A stretch of DNA of 64,000 nucleotides from Ectobius pallidus (GCA_964059195.1 CAXKWD010000004.1:116267938-116331937), one strand, 5' to 3'; shown: positions 21,411-31,690, numbered from the stretch's first letter. Numbers and translations are program-made. The notes: generated from the letters alone by a model not told the origin.

Positions 21411-22622
21411 CAGCGGCCACCAACTCGTTGCACAATGAGTACAACAGTATTTGCGACCTTACCCATTGCACAGTAGAATCATTTAGTGTGCACACACCGA
21501 GTGGTATACTTCCTTTCTTGAGTTCAGTGGCTGCATGCTCTTTAGGTTTTTGAAATTCACAAATTATATTGGAATATCAACAGATGATTGTTGTATAATT
21601 ATTACATTATCGTTTACTTATGTTTTCTATAAAGAACACTCGTGAAGTCTTGACGTTTGTAACAATGCAAATAATGTACAATATATTCCTAGCAAAATAA
21701 TACACACAAATTAATTCTATCGTTTTGAACATACTTGAAACCCCCTGTTTTTATTCAATTTTTATAATAATTAAATTGTAACGCCACAAGTTCTGTGAAA
21801 TGAAAACAATATGTAGACTCATTCCTTTAAATGACACACTTCCACATTTATATTATTGAACACAAATATTAATACTAAAGTTATATTTCAAATAAAATTC
21901 AGATAAGCTATAATCTCCATATAATAAATAATTAAGGAATCGCGCACAATGTGCATTATCTTAACCTAAGACTTAACCTACCCAGTCCTGAACCCGGGAT
22001 AGGGATTTTTCACTACTGAAAAATCCCCGACCCGGCCGGGAATCGAACCCGGGCCGCCGGAGTGGAAGGCAGGCACGCTACCGACTCACCCACGGCGACA
22101 ATCTCCATATAATACAGCAGTATTATAGAACAGCTCAAATAAAGCATTTCACAGTACAAAATCAGTCACTAGTAGAAGCTAGTTTTCTTGATTTTTGTTG
22201 TCTGTTTTGATGCACTAGTTTTTCAACATCTGGAATCAATGTTTGGGCAGCGGCCAGTGTAAGTAAACATTTTACGTTTTCATCTGACAGTTGACTTCAG
22301 CTGCGGGTTTTGTGAAAAAAAAAACTGTTCGCATATGTACGTAGATCCACACATAAACAAAATATGCAGTCGGGGAAACGTCCCTCACACTTCTATATTG
22401 GTATATATTACCATAAATATAGGGGTCGATGGCCTACATATTGGATTACGTTCTACACCCGATATAATATTAATAAATTTCATAATGCTTGGAAGTTGGC
22501 GAAAGAAACGACCCACCCTGTCAACGGAACCCCGTCTCAGATTGACGTAACGTGGTGCACAGGGGTCGCACGGTGCAAGCATGTTTGCACGCGCAAAAAA
22601 TACAGTTAGTTGGAGACCACTG
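21411..22622 (-). mobile_element. hAT element remnant with nested SINE
   Basis: The ends are CAGCGGCCACCAACTC (21411) and, inverted, CAGTGGTCTCCAACTA (22622). The flanking 8-mers CCTTACGA and CCTCAGGA agree at 6 of 8 positions, a decayed hAT duplication. The minus strand at 22165-22375 encodes a broken hAT C-terminal dimerisation domain: FMCGSTYICEQFF, then in another frame AAAQTLIPDVEKLVHQNRQQ. The SINE at 21927-22099 is nested inside. The N-terminal catalytic region is deleted. Confidence 0.75.
21927..22099 (-). mobile_element. SINE family C with 15-bp target duplication
   Basis: On minus: tRNA-like head with A box GTGAGTCGGTAGCGTGCC and B box GGGTTCGATTCCCGG, a hinge GGGGATTTTTCAGTAGTG, and a tail GATAATGCACATTGTGCGCG ATTCC. 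Perfect direct repeats AATCTCCATATAATA flank it (21912-21926, 22100-22114). A second copy is at 51946-52112. Confidence 0.9.
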
Positions 22623-22629
22623 CCTCAGG

Positions 22630-23520
22630 AGAATGCTCAGTCTCCTGGGGAACCGGAGCACAAAATGGCAATTGCCGAAAGTGCTCGCGCCGCTACGGGT
22701 GAACCCTCCTAGTAAGGTTTTTCACGGAATTTCGCTCACTCTATCAGGTGAATACCGGATCGGAGACACGATCCCCGCTAGACAGATAACTGAATATAAA
22801 GAAAATACACATAGTTCTATTATTGCTGAAGCAAACAGCTAGCTCAACACACATTCCCCATTGATTTGGGTACAAACCGGGAAATGAAGCAATGGAACAA
22901 ACGCACTGAAAAATTGTGAGCTCCGGGGTTGGTGGAGGTCTAAAAAAAAATTCAGCTTGTACAGCCAGCAAATATGTTAAAAAACAGTGACCTAATTTCT
23001 AAGTATATGAACGTCCAGAAGTTAGTGCAGCTTTTCTCGGCCATGACCCCATGTTTGACCTTGGTGGTCTAGAAGCGCAAGACGAGGGTGACTCCGTGAA
23101 AAAACAAGAAAAAAAGTCACCAATAAAACAAGTAGCTTTGAATGTAAAAGCGCAATGGACTAGCAACCCATCATTGTGGTGAGATAGGGACTTACACGAA
23201 TTTTGTTGTCTTGTTTTATGTAGGGTATACTTTCACATAGGATTAAAATAAGCTAATTTACTTTGTGATTACTCTTTTCTACAAAGGCCTAAAATAAACT
23301 AAGAAAGTTATTCTTGCTTTTGATTTTACTTTTTTATGAAGGCATAAATTGTCTAATTTATGAAAGTAATAAGACGTTTTTAACTTAAGATTTCATAAAA
23401 TTGAAATTGTGTTATCAAACATTTTTTTTTAAATTGTGTCATAAGTTCTTCTAATGTATGGGGAATTGCCCTATACACTTTATTTTTCAAGTTCCCCTAT
23501 AGATAATAGTCACATAGTCT
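22630..23520. other. No recognised gene
   Basis: Mixed-composition sequence. Open frames at 22552-22842 (+) and 22744-22971 (-) have no motif. Confidence 0.4.
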
Positions 23521-23524
23521 ATTG

Positions 23525-23665
23525 TTAGAAGAACTTAAAGACAGTATCACAAGAGAAATTAACTCTATCTCGGACGCTGAACTTATGCGCGTGAAAGAAA
23601 ATTTCCTAAAAAGGTTCCAGTGTTGTGTGGATGCAAGAGGAGAACATTTCCAACATCTCTTGTGA
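23525..23665 (+). pseudogene. Tc1/mariner-like transposase C-terminal tail (possible)
   Basis: The frame reads EELKDSITREINSISDAELM, then RVKENFLKRFQCCVDARGEH and FQHLL before a stop. This matches the alpha-helical tail that follows the last catalytic acid in many insect Tc1/mariner transposases (R-E...V..N...R...C....G.H). No catalytic region is recognisable upstream. Confidence 0.5.
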
Positions 23666-24677
23666 TGAGGTACGTGGTTATTTTCATTGTAATTCCAACT
23701 GTAAATGTGAGAAACTGAATCATTGCATCCATCGCGGCTTTATTTGCGTAGATATTTCACCCGATCGCTCAGGAGTTGGAGCTGTGCCCACCGCGACGCA
23801 GAAACCCGCGTCATTGGGCAACTCTTGCGTGGGACTCATTGTATTTATTGTACACTATATTTTCAGTCAGTTGGGTTTTGATTTTCTTATAAAACTTCAA
23901 GAATTTGAATATTTGTATTATTTGTAAAATTTGAAGAAGAATTTTAGTTTTGATTCAATTGTTAAATTATGTAAATAAAATTGCATAGCTCTATACTAGA
24001 TATACACCACCTTCAACCTGTTTACGCTATATGTAAACCTCAAATCCACTAAGGAACGATCGAACAGTTCCTCTTTTAGCCATTTGATTGACCAGAGAAT
24101 TGCACATTCATCAATGTAAATAGTATGATTAGTATTTCCTTCTTTTCCCGGAATAAGGCCAGCTGATTCTACTTGCAATGCATTTTTCCTTGTAGATCAT
24201 GTTCTGTATTTCGGATATCATCATTATCATCAAATAGACTCAAACTTCTTGGTGTCTTCATGATTCATATCCCTAAACATTTTCTAAATCATAGCACGTG
24301 AGTAAATCAGTTCAGTTAAAAACACTATCCGGGTTTAGCCGCGTCACTATAAAAATCTAAAGTTTTGGACATTTCTTTGATGATCTTAGCAGAAGTCGCC
24401 ACGAAATAGGCCTACGTCAGTTGACGAAAATGACAAATACCCGGCACGCTAGGCTAGTTTTATGGCGGTAAATCACGGAGCAGAGTGCGCTTTGGGAAAA
24501 CGCATTTTTTCAAACGCACGCTACGTATTCTTTAAGGCCAGCTATCTGGACAGTGCAGTATTTTACTACCAGGTGGCGATCACATCGCAGCATGTCTAAT
24601 TTGGCTGCCTGATTGCGTGAGCAACTTATTCAAGAAGTAAATTTACACATCATTTTATTATTATTTGATTTCTCGCA

Positions 24678-25630
24678 CCCTGGATCCTGTTTCATAGACT
24701 TTTACACTCATATTATTAGCACATACATAACATTGACCGTCGGCGTGGTCTTCTGGTTAGCGTCGCTGACTACAGATACGTCGGCCCGGGTTCGATCCCC
24801 GGTACTTCCTCGGATTTTTCTGAGGTAGGGAGGTCTGATAGGGGTGCACTCAGCCTCGTGATTCAAACTGAGGAGCTGCTTGATAGACAAGTAGCGGCTC
24901 CGGTCATGAAAACCACCATTAACGGCCGGGGTGTCGGCATGCTGATCACATGGCCCCAATTCTGCTATCTGCCTGTGGTAGATGACGCAGCGTTCGGGTG
25001 GTAGGCCTATTCCCTCCAGGGATGTAGCGCCACGGAGTTTAGTTTTTTACATAACAATATTAGTTAATATTATTACTCTTCTGTTTCATAAGAATATTTT
25101 CTAATAATATTAGTTATGACTTTATGGCCATAAAATTCTCTATAAGTGTAATTGGGCTAAATACCTCATTGTCAAACCGATGTAATTCAGATTTCGTGAT
25201 CTTAAAATTGTGAAAAATCAATCACTCTGATTTAATTATCAATTTATAAAAAGCTTACATACGCTATCAAAGAAATTTTTGTCATAAGTTTTTAGGATTT
25301 CATGTTAGATTTTAGTACATAATTATTGCCTGAAGATTTACTCATTTCTTAGAGCTAGTTATTATTTGTTTCATTTATGAAGATATAAGTAGGCTGTACT
25401 GCTTTGAAATAGTATTTACAAAAAGACTAAGAAGGGGAAAAACACGAACAACAATCTAAGCGTAACCTCCAAATCAATCAGCTGACTAATGAAGTAATAA
25501 TATTAGTGAAGAGATTTTATGAGTAGTGTACATATTTCTAGGAAACAAGATTATGATAACTAATGAATAATATTATGAGTTCTAATAATATTAACTAATA
25601 TTATTAGCAAGTTCTATGAAACAGGGCCCC
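24678..25630. mobile_element. MITE with long AT-rich inverted ends and nested SINE
   Basis: The left end CCTGGATCCTGTTTCATAGA...TATTATTAG is inverted at the right end as GGGGCCCTGTTTCATAGAAC...AATATTAG (25575-25630). The interior is (TAATATTAG)-rich. The SINE at 24733-25048 is nested near the left end. No coding capacity; the superfamily is uncertain. Confidence 0.55.
24733..25048 (+). mobile_element. SINE family B, full copy 1
   Basis: tRNA-like head: GGCGTGGTCTTCTGGTTAGC (A box) and CGGGTTCGATCCCCGG (B box), then GAGGTAGGGAGGTCTGATAG, CTCAGCCTCGTGATTCAAAC, GTAGCGGCTCCGGTCATG, TAGATGACGCAGCG and GATGTAGCGCCACGGAG. Flanking ACATAACA repeats (24725-24732, 25049-25056) mark the insertion. Related copies: 44848-45162 (full), 41599-41747 and 44050-44168 (5'-truncated). 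Confidence 0.88.
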
Positions 25631-25797
25631 GATTACATAAATACCAAATTAAACGTATATAGGCCTAATTAAATTAACTTCTTAAATTTACCTAGCCAAC
25701 CAATATCTTCTGTTGAATTTTCCAGATCAGAATTGGGGCCATGAAGTTAAAAAGAAATTTATTAATACTAGGTAATAAAAATCTGTGACTATCTTAC

Positions 25798-25876
25798 TTC
25801 ATAAGCACTGTCCACCTGAACAGATCTCCTTCGTCAGGAATGACGACAATCCCTGGTAATGGATCATCCACTAGCA
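25798..25876 (-). CDS. Ubiquitin-conjugating enzyme E2, exon 2
   Basis: A 79-nt exon with a strong acceptor (ACTTTCTCTGTTTCAG, read on minus) and donor (ATGAA/GTAAGATAG). The first two bases TG complete the A left by exon 1 to give Met; the last two, AA, are completed by the C of exon 3 to give Asn. Between them the frame encodes LVDDPLPGIVVIPDEGDLFR then WTVLM. In E2 proteins this is the end of helix 1, the P-x-G-I loop and strand 1 (L..W.V.I.GP). Exact phase agreement on both sides, with homology that runs across both junctions, makes it a real exon although it is too short to be found as an open frame. It sits between MITE and AGTGCCAG repeats. Confidence 0.93.
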
Positions 25877-25900
25877 CTGAAACAGAGAAAGTAATACATA

Positions 25901-25937
25901 ATTAATAAAATCAGGTAAACTGATATAACAAAGTGCC
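25901..25937 (+). repeat. 37-bp perfect direct repeat, copy 1
   Basis: ATTAATAAAATCAGGTAAAC plus 17 more bases is repeated without mismatch at 28917-28953. It lies 25 bases from the exon 2 acceptor. Confidence 0.95.
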
Positions 25938-25986
25938 AGTATGCTTTTTAATCAGTAATAATTGCAGTTATGATATACAGAAAATA

Positions 25987-26023
<37 letters not shown>

Positions 26024-26120
26024 AGATCTCCGAGTTAAACTCCAGATACATTCATTAAGCAGGGCTTACGGAAGAACAAAGGTCTAAAGTTTGAATCTTA
26101 ATCTTAGTTCATATAGGTAT
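25932..26120 (-). repeat. AGTGCCAG-ended repeat, copy b (inverted, partial)
   Basis: The reverse complement matches the right end of the 17.56-18.30 kb repeat: ...CTTTGTTCTTCCG, TGCATATCATAAT and CATACTGGCACTTTG. A 31-base T run (25989-26019) is embedded. Confidence 0.65.
25989..26019. repeat. Poly(T) tract, 31 bases
   Basis: Uninterrupted T run within the AGTGCCAG-ended repeat; poly(A) on the E2 gene strand, inside intron 1. Confidence 0.98.
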
Positions 26121-26484
26121 ACACTGATATACTAATTCTTAAAATATGTAAACATTTTACAAAATGCATTGACAATGAAATAGTACAGTAAGCCAATAAG
26201 AAGAGGATAGTTCCACCTAGCGGTATGCAGTTTTGTTCTGAGTATAGGCTTATGCAATTTTAACGCAACGCAATAACTTTAAAGCTAGTTTCTGTTCGTG
26301 AAATAACATTTATAGACTTATGTTATTATTTAGGAATGATGTAGGTCAATGAAAGACAATGAATTCCCAGTTTTTTTTAAAAGAAAAATGTAATACTTAT
26401 TTAAGCACATTGACAAAATAGGACACAAGAATGGAATAGGCTCAATTTAACACAATTGATAATAATAAAAATAAAAAATTTTGC

Positions 26485-26567
26485 TTCAGGATGGACTCGA
26501 ACGTGATATCTCCTGATTACTAGACAAGCACCTTACCCCAAGACCAAACCACACTGCGACTTTTGAG
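26485..26567 (-). repeat. tRNA-Thr-like SINE or tRNA pseudogene
   Basis: On minus: GGTCTTGGGGTAAGGTGCTTGTCTAGTAATCAGG (split here by role: D-arm/A box, then anticodon arm with loop CTAGTAA, anticodon AGU for Thr), then B box CGTTCGAGTCC. The acceptor stem does not pair and the anticodon stem has a mismatch, so it is not functional. It is followed by AAGCAAAATTTTTTATTTTT, consistent with a SINE tail. Confidence 0.6.
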
Positions 26568-27219
26568 TGTCCAATACCAAAGAATACTATCTCGTCGTAG
26601 CTCACAGAAAAGAAAAATCACCGTATTTCGAAATTAGGCTATATATCGTGCCTGCTAGATTTATTATGTTGAATTATTTCATTAATTAGTACTATAATAT
26701 TCGCGATATCTGAGTGATAAATTAGGATGAGGCCCTCGTTGAAGCAGAGGTACCAACCTAACCATATTCTCAAAGCTTAATGTTTTTATTTATTAAGAGG
26801 TCAGGGATTATAAATCTGACATAGGCTGAAGTAAAATTCAATGCTTTAATCTAATTGTAATCAATTTTAGCAAAATAATTAGTCATTATACAGCAGCATT
26901 TCATCTATAATCGTACATATGGGAACATTTGTTTTTCATGTAGATGTCAAACTGTCCATGGCAACTGAAGGAAGCTTTATAAGCTGTCATTAATTGATGG
27001 CGCTATAAGAAAGAACCGATAATTTGATTTTGCATTTGAAGAAGGTGCCTTCTTTTTACCCTCCTTTACTAAAGAAAGTTTCGACAGGAATTGAAGGCTT
27101 GTTCCAGAATTTCCCTTTATTTACCTTAGTTACGGGACTCGCCCGCTGATTGGTTGGCCACGAGCCAATCAAAATGCTTCGAAATGAACCAAAATATTAT
27201 AATAAATTTGACTGATAAT

Positions 27220-27660
27220 TACTCTTTATTTCGGTACTGGACAACCGATTAGGTCCAAATTCAATAGGCTTATTGCCATGATTGTTATAAATAAGTATAC
27301 GAAGTTTCATGAAAATCCGATAAAGCGTATTTGAGTTACCGCGCCTTTTCTTATATGATACCATAAAAGGGCACTAAATTGGGTATTATTCCGGTACCGG
27401 CCAACCGATTTGGTCCAATATCAACAGACATCTTCCCATGGACATTATAAATAGGTATTCCAAGTTTCATGAAAATCCGATAAAGCGTATGAGAGTTATG
27501 GCGCCTTTAAAATATACACTAAATTGGGTTTTACTCCGGTACCGGTGAACCGATTTGGTCCAATTTCAATAGGGTTCTTCCCATGGACATTATAAACGCG
27601 TATACCAAGTTTCATTGAAATTCGATAAAGCGTATTTGAGTTAGAGCGCGTACAGACACA
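27220..27660 (+). repeat. About 150-bp tandem units (three copies)
   Basis: Each unit reads CCGGTACCGG..AACCGATT, TGGTCCAA, CCCATGGACATTATAAA, AAGTTTCATGAAAATCCGAT and AAAGCGTAT.TGAGTTA..GCGC. Starts are near 27231, 27392 and 27536. The array ends in (GACG)n. One diverged unit is at 56590-56720. Confidence 0.8.
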
Positions 27661-27690
27661 CGGACGGACGGACGGACGGACGGACGGATG
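27659..27690 (+). repeat. (GACG)n microsatellite
   Basis: Eight tetranucleotide repeats, followed by GACAGACATTTTTCGTCCCC and then the AGTGCCAG-type end CCATACTGGCACTT (27731-27744). Confidence 0.95.
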
Positions 27691-27799
27691 GACAGACATT
27701 TTTCGTCCCCCACACAATCTCATAAAGTACCATACTGGCACTTAATAAGGTTTATAAAAATGGTACATTTAATTAGTACAAGTTTTACAGATCTGCTTT

Positions 27800-27895
27800 T
27801 AAAGCGATCAGGCGTTCCGATTTGACTGGGACAGTTCCAATATTTGGATTCAAGTCCCCTTGTCCCTATCGGGTTCTGCCAGGACGCCTAAATGT
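27800..27895. repeat. Short inverted-end repeat
   Basis: CAGGCGTTCCGATTTGACTG and, inverted, AGGCGTCCTGGCAGAACCC bound about 85 bases with AGTCCCCTTGTCCCTATCGG inside. It looks like a small palindromic MITE end; no other copy in the window. Confidence 0.35.
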
Positions 27896-28229
27896 TCTTT
27901 TTTTTTTATTCAAATTGAATTCCAGGTCATTTTATTTTCATTCGGTTTCTTCAAAACTACGCGTAGTTCCATTAGAAAATAATTAGAATTAGAAAAAGCC
28001 ACTGAATCCTTTTCAGGCAAGGGCCTCCTACTATCGGTAGGGTTAGCTCAGTTTGTACACACGGGGTGAGCTATTTCCTGTGTGCATGCTCGGATTTTGA
28101 GCTTTTACTTTAACTGTTAGTTACTGTGTGTAGCTTGTGTTCCATTTTGAGTCTAGAATGAGTGACCTGTACTTTTTCCCTAATTCACTTCACTTCACTT
28201 TCAGTTTCTAAATTATGTCAACATTTTAT

Positions 28230-28850
28230 TCTAAATCTAAAATTGTGATTTTCCACTCCCTCCTATCCCTTGCTACTCGTGACCATTGGGGTCCTATCAT
28301 TTCTATGAAGTCCTGAGCCCATCTCCTTCTCGGTCCCCCTCTTCTTCTTTTCCCTCTTCTTGGGTCTCAGATCGTGGTGGCATAGGCCCATCTGTCTGCA
28401 GGTAGTCTGGCCACATGTCCTCCTCACCTGCATTTGAGCTCTCTTGCCTGTTTATGTGCCTCTTCGATACCACTTCTTAGCCTCAGTTCTTCGTTTCTTA
28501 CTTTGTCTACTAGTTTAATGTCCAATATTTTTCTCTCCATTCTGCGCTGGCATCTTTGTATCTTCAGTTCTTGTTGTTTAGTCAGCATCCAGGTTTGACT
28601 TCCATATGTTAGTGTCGGTATGATGCAGGTCTGTAGTGCTTCCAATCTTAGTTCTCTGTTAATGTCTTTGTCTAGGAGTAAAAATTTGAGTCCCCAGAAT
28701 TTCCCCCATGCTTGCCTTATTCTTCTTTGGATCTCATTGTCCCCATTTTCTGTTAGACTGACTGCTTGGCCTAGATATATGTACTCCATATATCCATAAC
28801 CTAAATATCCATAACGCATCCTATTATTTCCACACCCAAACAATGAAAAT
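28230..28850 (-). pseudogene. LINE C-terminal remnant
   Basis: The minus frame reads IQRRIRQAWGKFWGLKFLLL, LRLEALQTCIIPTLTYGSQT, WMLTKQQELKIQRCQRRMER, KILDIKLVDKVRNEELR and then EEAHKQARELK. This is the thumb and post-RT region of RTE/Jockey-like LINEs (SLTYGSETW..T......L...QR..ER..L). Below 28430, frameshifted text gives GGHVARLPADRWAYATTI and RRRWAQDFIEM, the usual C-terminus, ending near 28235. RT catalytic core absent. Confidence 0.8.
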
Positions 28851-28916
28851 ATTTGCCACTGTTGTGGAATTTCTGTTATGTCTTTTCGGTACAGAAACAG
28901 CAGTGTGTTTTCTTCG

Positions 28917-28953
28917 ATTAATAAAATCAGGTAAACTGATATAACAAAGTGCC
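28917..28953 (+). repeat. 37-bp perfect direct repeat, copy 2
   Basis: Identical to 25901-25937; the two flank 2,979 bases of repeats in intron 1. Confidence 0.95.
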
Positions 28954-29340
28954 TGATTGAGTTAATAGGCCATATTTAAGAAACGATTGAGTTTTAAGCC
29001 ACGGTTTCTTGAGAAAATTTGGTAAACATATGTGAAGGAATAAGTGGCATAACCAGAATAATAACGGAACGAAATTACAACAAATGCCTCACATCTAAAG
29101 CAAGGAGTGATAAAATATTTTTTTTCAAATATCTGATCGCATTTCAGTTAAGGGAAAGCCCTCAGTGATATTAGCAACGCGGCTTTGTAGTATAGTGATG
29201 ATTTCCCAGATAAAAAGCATGTTGAAACTTAAGGCATTTTCTCAATGAGGCGATATTGACATTTCCACGGACTGTATGATGTTTTTTGTTTCTGAGCGAG
29301 GCAAAGTGAACAACTGTCCTCCTTGTATATAGTGACAGCA

Positions 29341-29511
29341 GACGACAAATTCAGTACAATGGCAGGTGCGCTGTGTGCCGGTTGCAATGTCAGTCTTTAC
29401 AATTTTATTGTGCGATTTGAAGGCGAATTACTTCCATTGATCACTTTCTATCAAAACCACCATTTCTTACGAACAGCTTGTGCCTTGTATTATACCCACC
29501 TCGGCATTAAG
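29341..29511 (+). other. Candidate plus-strand exon, unrecognised
   Basis: A pyrimidine-containing acceptor-like site (GTCCTCCTTGTATATAG) precedes an open stretch ending at a consensus donor (ATTAAG/GTAAGTTGT, near 29511). From an internal ATG (29359) the frame reads MAGALCAGCNVSLYNFIVRF, then EGELLPLITFYQNHHFLRTA and CALYYTHLGIK. No family is recognised. It lies antisense within E2 intron 1, so it is either a fortuitous pair of splice-like sites or an exon of another gene. Confidence 0.3.
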
Positions 29512-29555
29512 GTAAGTTGTCTACAGATAGCCTAAATAATCCATAACACTAACCA

Positions 29556-29875
29556 CATAGTAAAGTGCACGAAGCGGAGGCGGTAGCCGTATCGAAGCGC
29601 CCTTGCATTTTCGAATAATGAACGATACGCTGTTTGTGGGTATCGAAAATGTGCCATATTATATCTCCCGCGAGGTTTGTCAGCTTGTTTAGCGATATGG
29701 CGTCACACCTCCAACGACCAATCACGAGTTCCGTGACAGAAAAATGGCGGAGAACAAGCAAGTTTTCGCTAGATCGTGATATAGAAGACAGTGTATCGTT
29801 TAGGGTGGGTGGGTTGGACTGAATCATTCGCCAAGACAACATCTCCTCTCCACACAACTAATACAACAAAATTCG
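29556..29875 (+). repeat. Interspersed repeat R1, copy 1
   Basis: CCACATAGTAAAGTGCACGA AGCGGAGGCGGTAGCC at the left and GAATCATTCGCCAAGACAAC ATCTCCTCTCC at the right match, in reverse orientation, 42845-43145. It is a non-coding repeat of about 315 bases with conserved ends. Confidence 0.7.
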
Positions 29876-29949
29876 TGTGATATTATTTTATAAAGAGAAT
29901 CTCGGTTCTAAAAAACGGGTCCGCGTCTATGGGATAACCTTTAAGTTAT

Positions 29950-30145
29950 TCGGGAATACGCTGTGGCATAGTTGGTTGAAAGTGCTGAGGCACTGCGTTA
30001 CAAACCGAAAGGTCACGGGTTCGATCATATTTAAGGTGGTTGGGATTTTTCAATTGACCTAATCCTTCAGGTGGCATTATGGCCCTGGGGTAACTCAGCC
30101 TCTAACAGAAATTAGTACGAGAAACAATCCTGGATCAGATCAGAA
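29950..30145 (+). mobile_element. SINE family A, diverged copy
   Basis: TTGAAAGTGCTGAGGCACTGCG with B box ACGGGTTCGATC (near 30018), then TTTTTCAATTGACCTAATCC TTCAGGTGGCATTATGGCCC and CAGCCTCTAACAGAAATTAG TACGAGAAACAATCCTGG. It matches the full copy at 11482-11795 but is 3'-truncated. Confidence 0.8.
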
Positions 30146-30878
30146 ACATTAGGGCAAGTTCGAAACAACGCGTTACCAACCTACTTCATCCCATTTTCAT
30201 AAGCAATTTAGGTCCAATAAGAAGAGTTGAAAGTTTTCCGACGTTGGTTATGATTCTAACCAACAGCATCCTCGCACTTCACCCTTCAGTTGGATGCGAA
30301 ATTCTATGCGCAATTTCGTTATAGTTCAGTTTCTGTTTTCTTGTCTATTTGCATTGTTGCGTGGGGAGAATTAAAATTAATAATATGAAGCCAATAAAGA
30401 CGCGAATAGCTATATCAAGTCCGGGCAAACCAATAGCACAATATTTTATGTAAGCGTATCTCCGACAAATGTTATTTATGGTTGCAGCATGATCATTTGT
30501 AATCTTATTATTGTGTTATAGATATAAGAAGAATCCCCAATTAAAATATTAGAGTTTCTGTTGCATTAAAATAACGTTACTATAATTCTGGGAGTCAAAG
30601 CTGGGACCAACTGAATAATTTCTGACGAACTGAAGAAAAGACACCGAATGATAATATAACCCGGTTTCTACACGTGACAGCGTAGCCTACTTAATTAGGT
30701 AATTAGTAGGGCCCGAATTTTAGGTTTTTATAAACCACGTATTAGTTTTTAAACATATTAAAATACGTACAATAAACTTATTAAAACAATATAGTCTATA
30801 AGACTAGACTAGTTTATAATTAAAAACAGTTTTTTACTTATACTATCGTAATGGTAGGCCTATTTATTTATTACTTAC

Positions 30879-30921
30879 TCTGACATTCAATTCGTAGTCT
30901 TTTTTCAGCAGCACCAGCCAT
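30879..30921 (-). CDS. Ubiquitin-conjugating enzyme E2, exon 1 coding part
   Basis: The start codon (CAT on plus, 30919-30921) has the context TCGCAGAATGG and opens MAGAAEKRLRIECQ, after which CAGA meets a consensus donor GTAAGTAAT. The trailing A pairs in phase with TG of exon 2. The sequence fits E2 helix 1 (basic, RL..E...L), the surface that contacts E1. Together the three exons give about 80 residues ending at HPN. Upstream (30922-31060, toward higher coordinates) should hold the 5' UTR and promoter; no TATA-like or CpG-rich element is obvious there. Another E2 gene or a retrocopy is excluded by the genuine introns. Confidence 0.88.
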
Positions 30922-31240
30922 TCTGCGACAATATTGTAGTAAACACAAATGTAATTATAACGCTCACACAACGCTTCACGAAAAGAGAACCATAACACTA
31001 ATAATATTATTAATAGAAGTGAACAGCGCATGACAACCAAGGCCTACAACAATGTGTAAATTCCCATTCATACACTGCCTTCTTGTGTCTCGTAGTATAA
31101 AAATATTAAACATATTTCAATGCTATGGAAGAAAGGATTTTTTGTTGATAGAGCTTTATGTGAAGGATATACTGGGCCAAGTGAATAAAAATATAGCAAA
31201 TGCTTTTATGTCAAAACAACAGAAACAACTTTAAAATACC

Positions 31241-31545
31241 AAGCGAGGTGGACTTGCATTCGGGAGCTCCCAGATTCAAATCCCGTGGCTGGCCAATTTG
31301 ACATGGTTTTCTTATGGTTTCTCCAGTCGTAAAGGCAAATGCCGAATTGGATAATTACTCATCCTCGCTATTTCGTCCTGTACTATATTAATTTAAATGA
31401 ACATATGTTGAAATTTACTGACATAAAATACACCAACAATAGAATATAGTTAAGAATCAATATTTGCATTGCGTACTGGTTAACAGAACATGAACTCCTT
31501 ATACAGCCTCGTAGCTCAAAGGAGTATATAAATTAGCTGAATTAA
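31241..31545 (+). mobile_element. SINE family D, copy 1
   Basis: tRNA-like head GGTGGACTTGCATTCGGGAG, B box CAGATTCAAATCCC, then GGCTGGCCAATTTGACATGG TTTTCTTATGG and GGCAAATGCCGAATTGGATA ATTACTCATCCTCGC. It ends near an A run at 31546-31557. This body is widespread in insect SINEs. Other copies: 46090-46290 (minus) and 55975-56180 (5'-truncated). Confidence 0.75.
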
Positions 31546-31559
31546 AAAAAAAAAAATGT

Positions 31560-31690
31560 GTGAAAAATAATATAGACACTTTCAAGATAGAAAGAGGAGT
31601 GAAACAAGGCGACCCGATTTCGCCGAAACTGTTTACATGTCTTCTGGATGACGTATTCAGGAAGATGGATTGGGACATTACATGGTGACT
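31560..31690 (+). pseudogene. LINE RT fragment
   Basis: The short frame NNIDTFKIERGVKQGDPISP followed by KLFTCLLDDVFRKMDWD is the RT motif 4/5 region (G-V-[KR]-Q-G-D-P-[IL]-S-P) of a LINE. Nothing of the flanking domains remains. Confidence 0.8.

Larger units (their letters stand above)
9835..25797 (-). other. E2 gene intron 2 (15,963 nt)
   Basis: The interval between exon 2 and exon 3 has a GTAAGATAG donor at its 25797 end and a pyrimidine-rich TTTCAG acceptor at its 9835 end. It contains Helitron-like repeats, an antisense LINE, several MITEs and SINEs, a DDE transposase pseudogene and a hAT element, all listed separately. No host exon was recognised inside it. Confidence 0.8.
25877..30878 (-). 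other. E2 gene intron 1 (5,002 nt)
   Basis: The GTAAGTAATA donor is at the 30878 end and the TTTCAG acceptor at the 25877 end. It is filled with AGTGCCAG-ended repeats, a tRNA-Thr-like repeat, a LINE tail, a MITE-like repeat and a SINE. Confidence 0.8.

Noticed and set aside
24708..24959. 83-codon minus open frame
   Set aside because: It is antisense to SINE family B; the similarity is repeat-derived.
26485..26567. Working tRNA-Thr gene
   Set aside because: The acceptor stem does not pair and the anticodon stem is broken.
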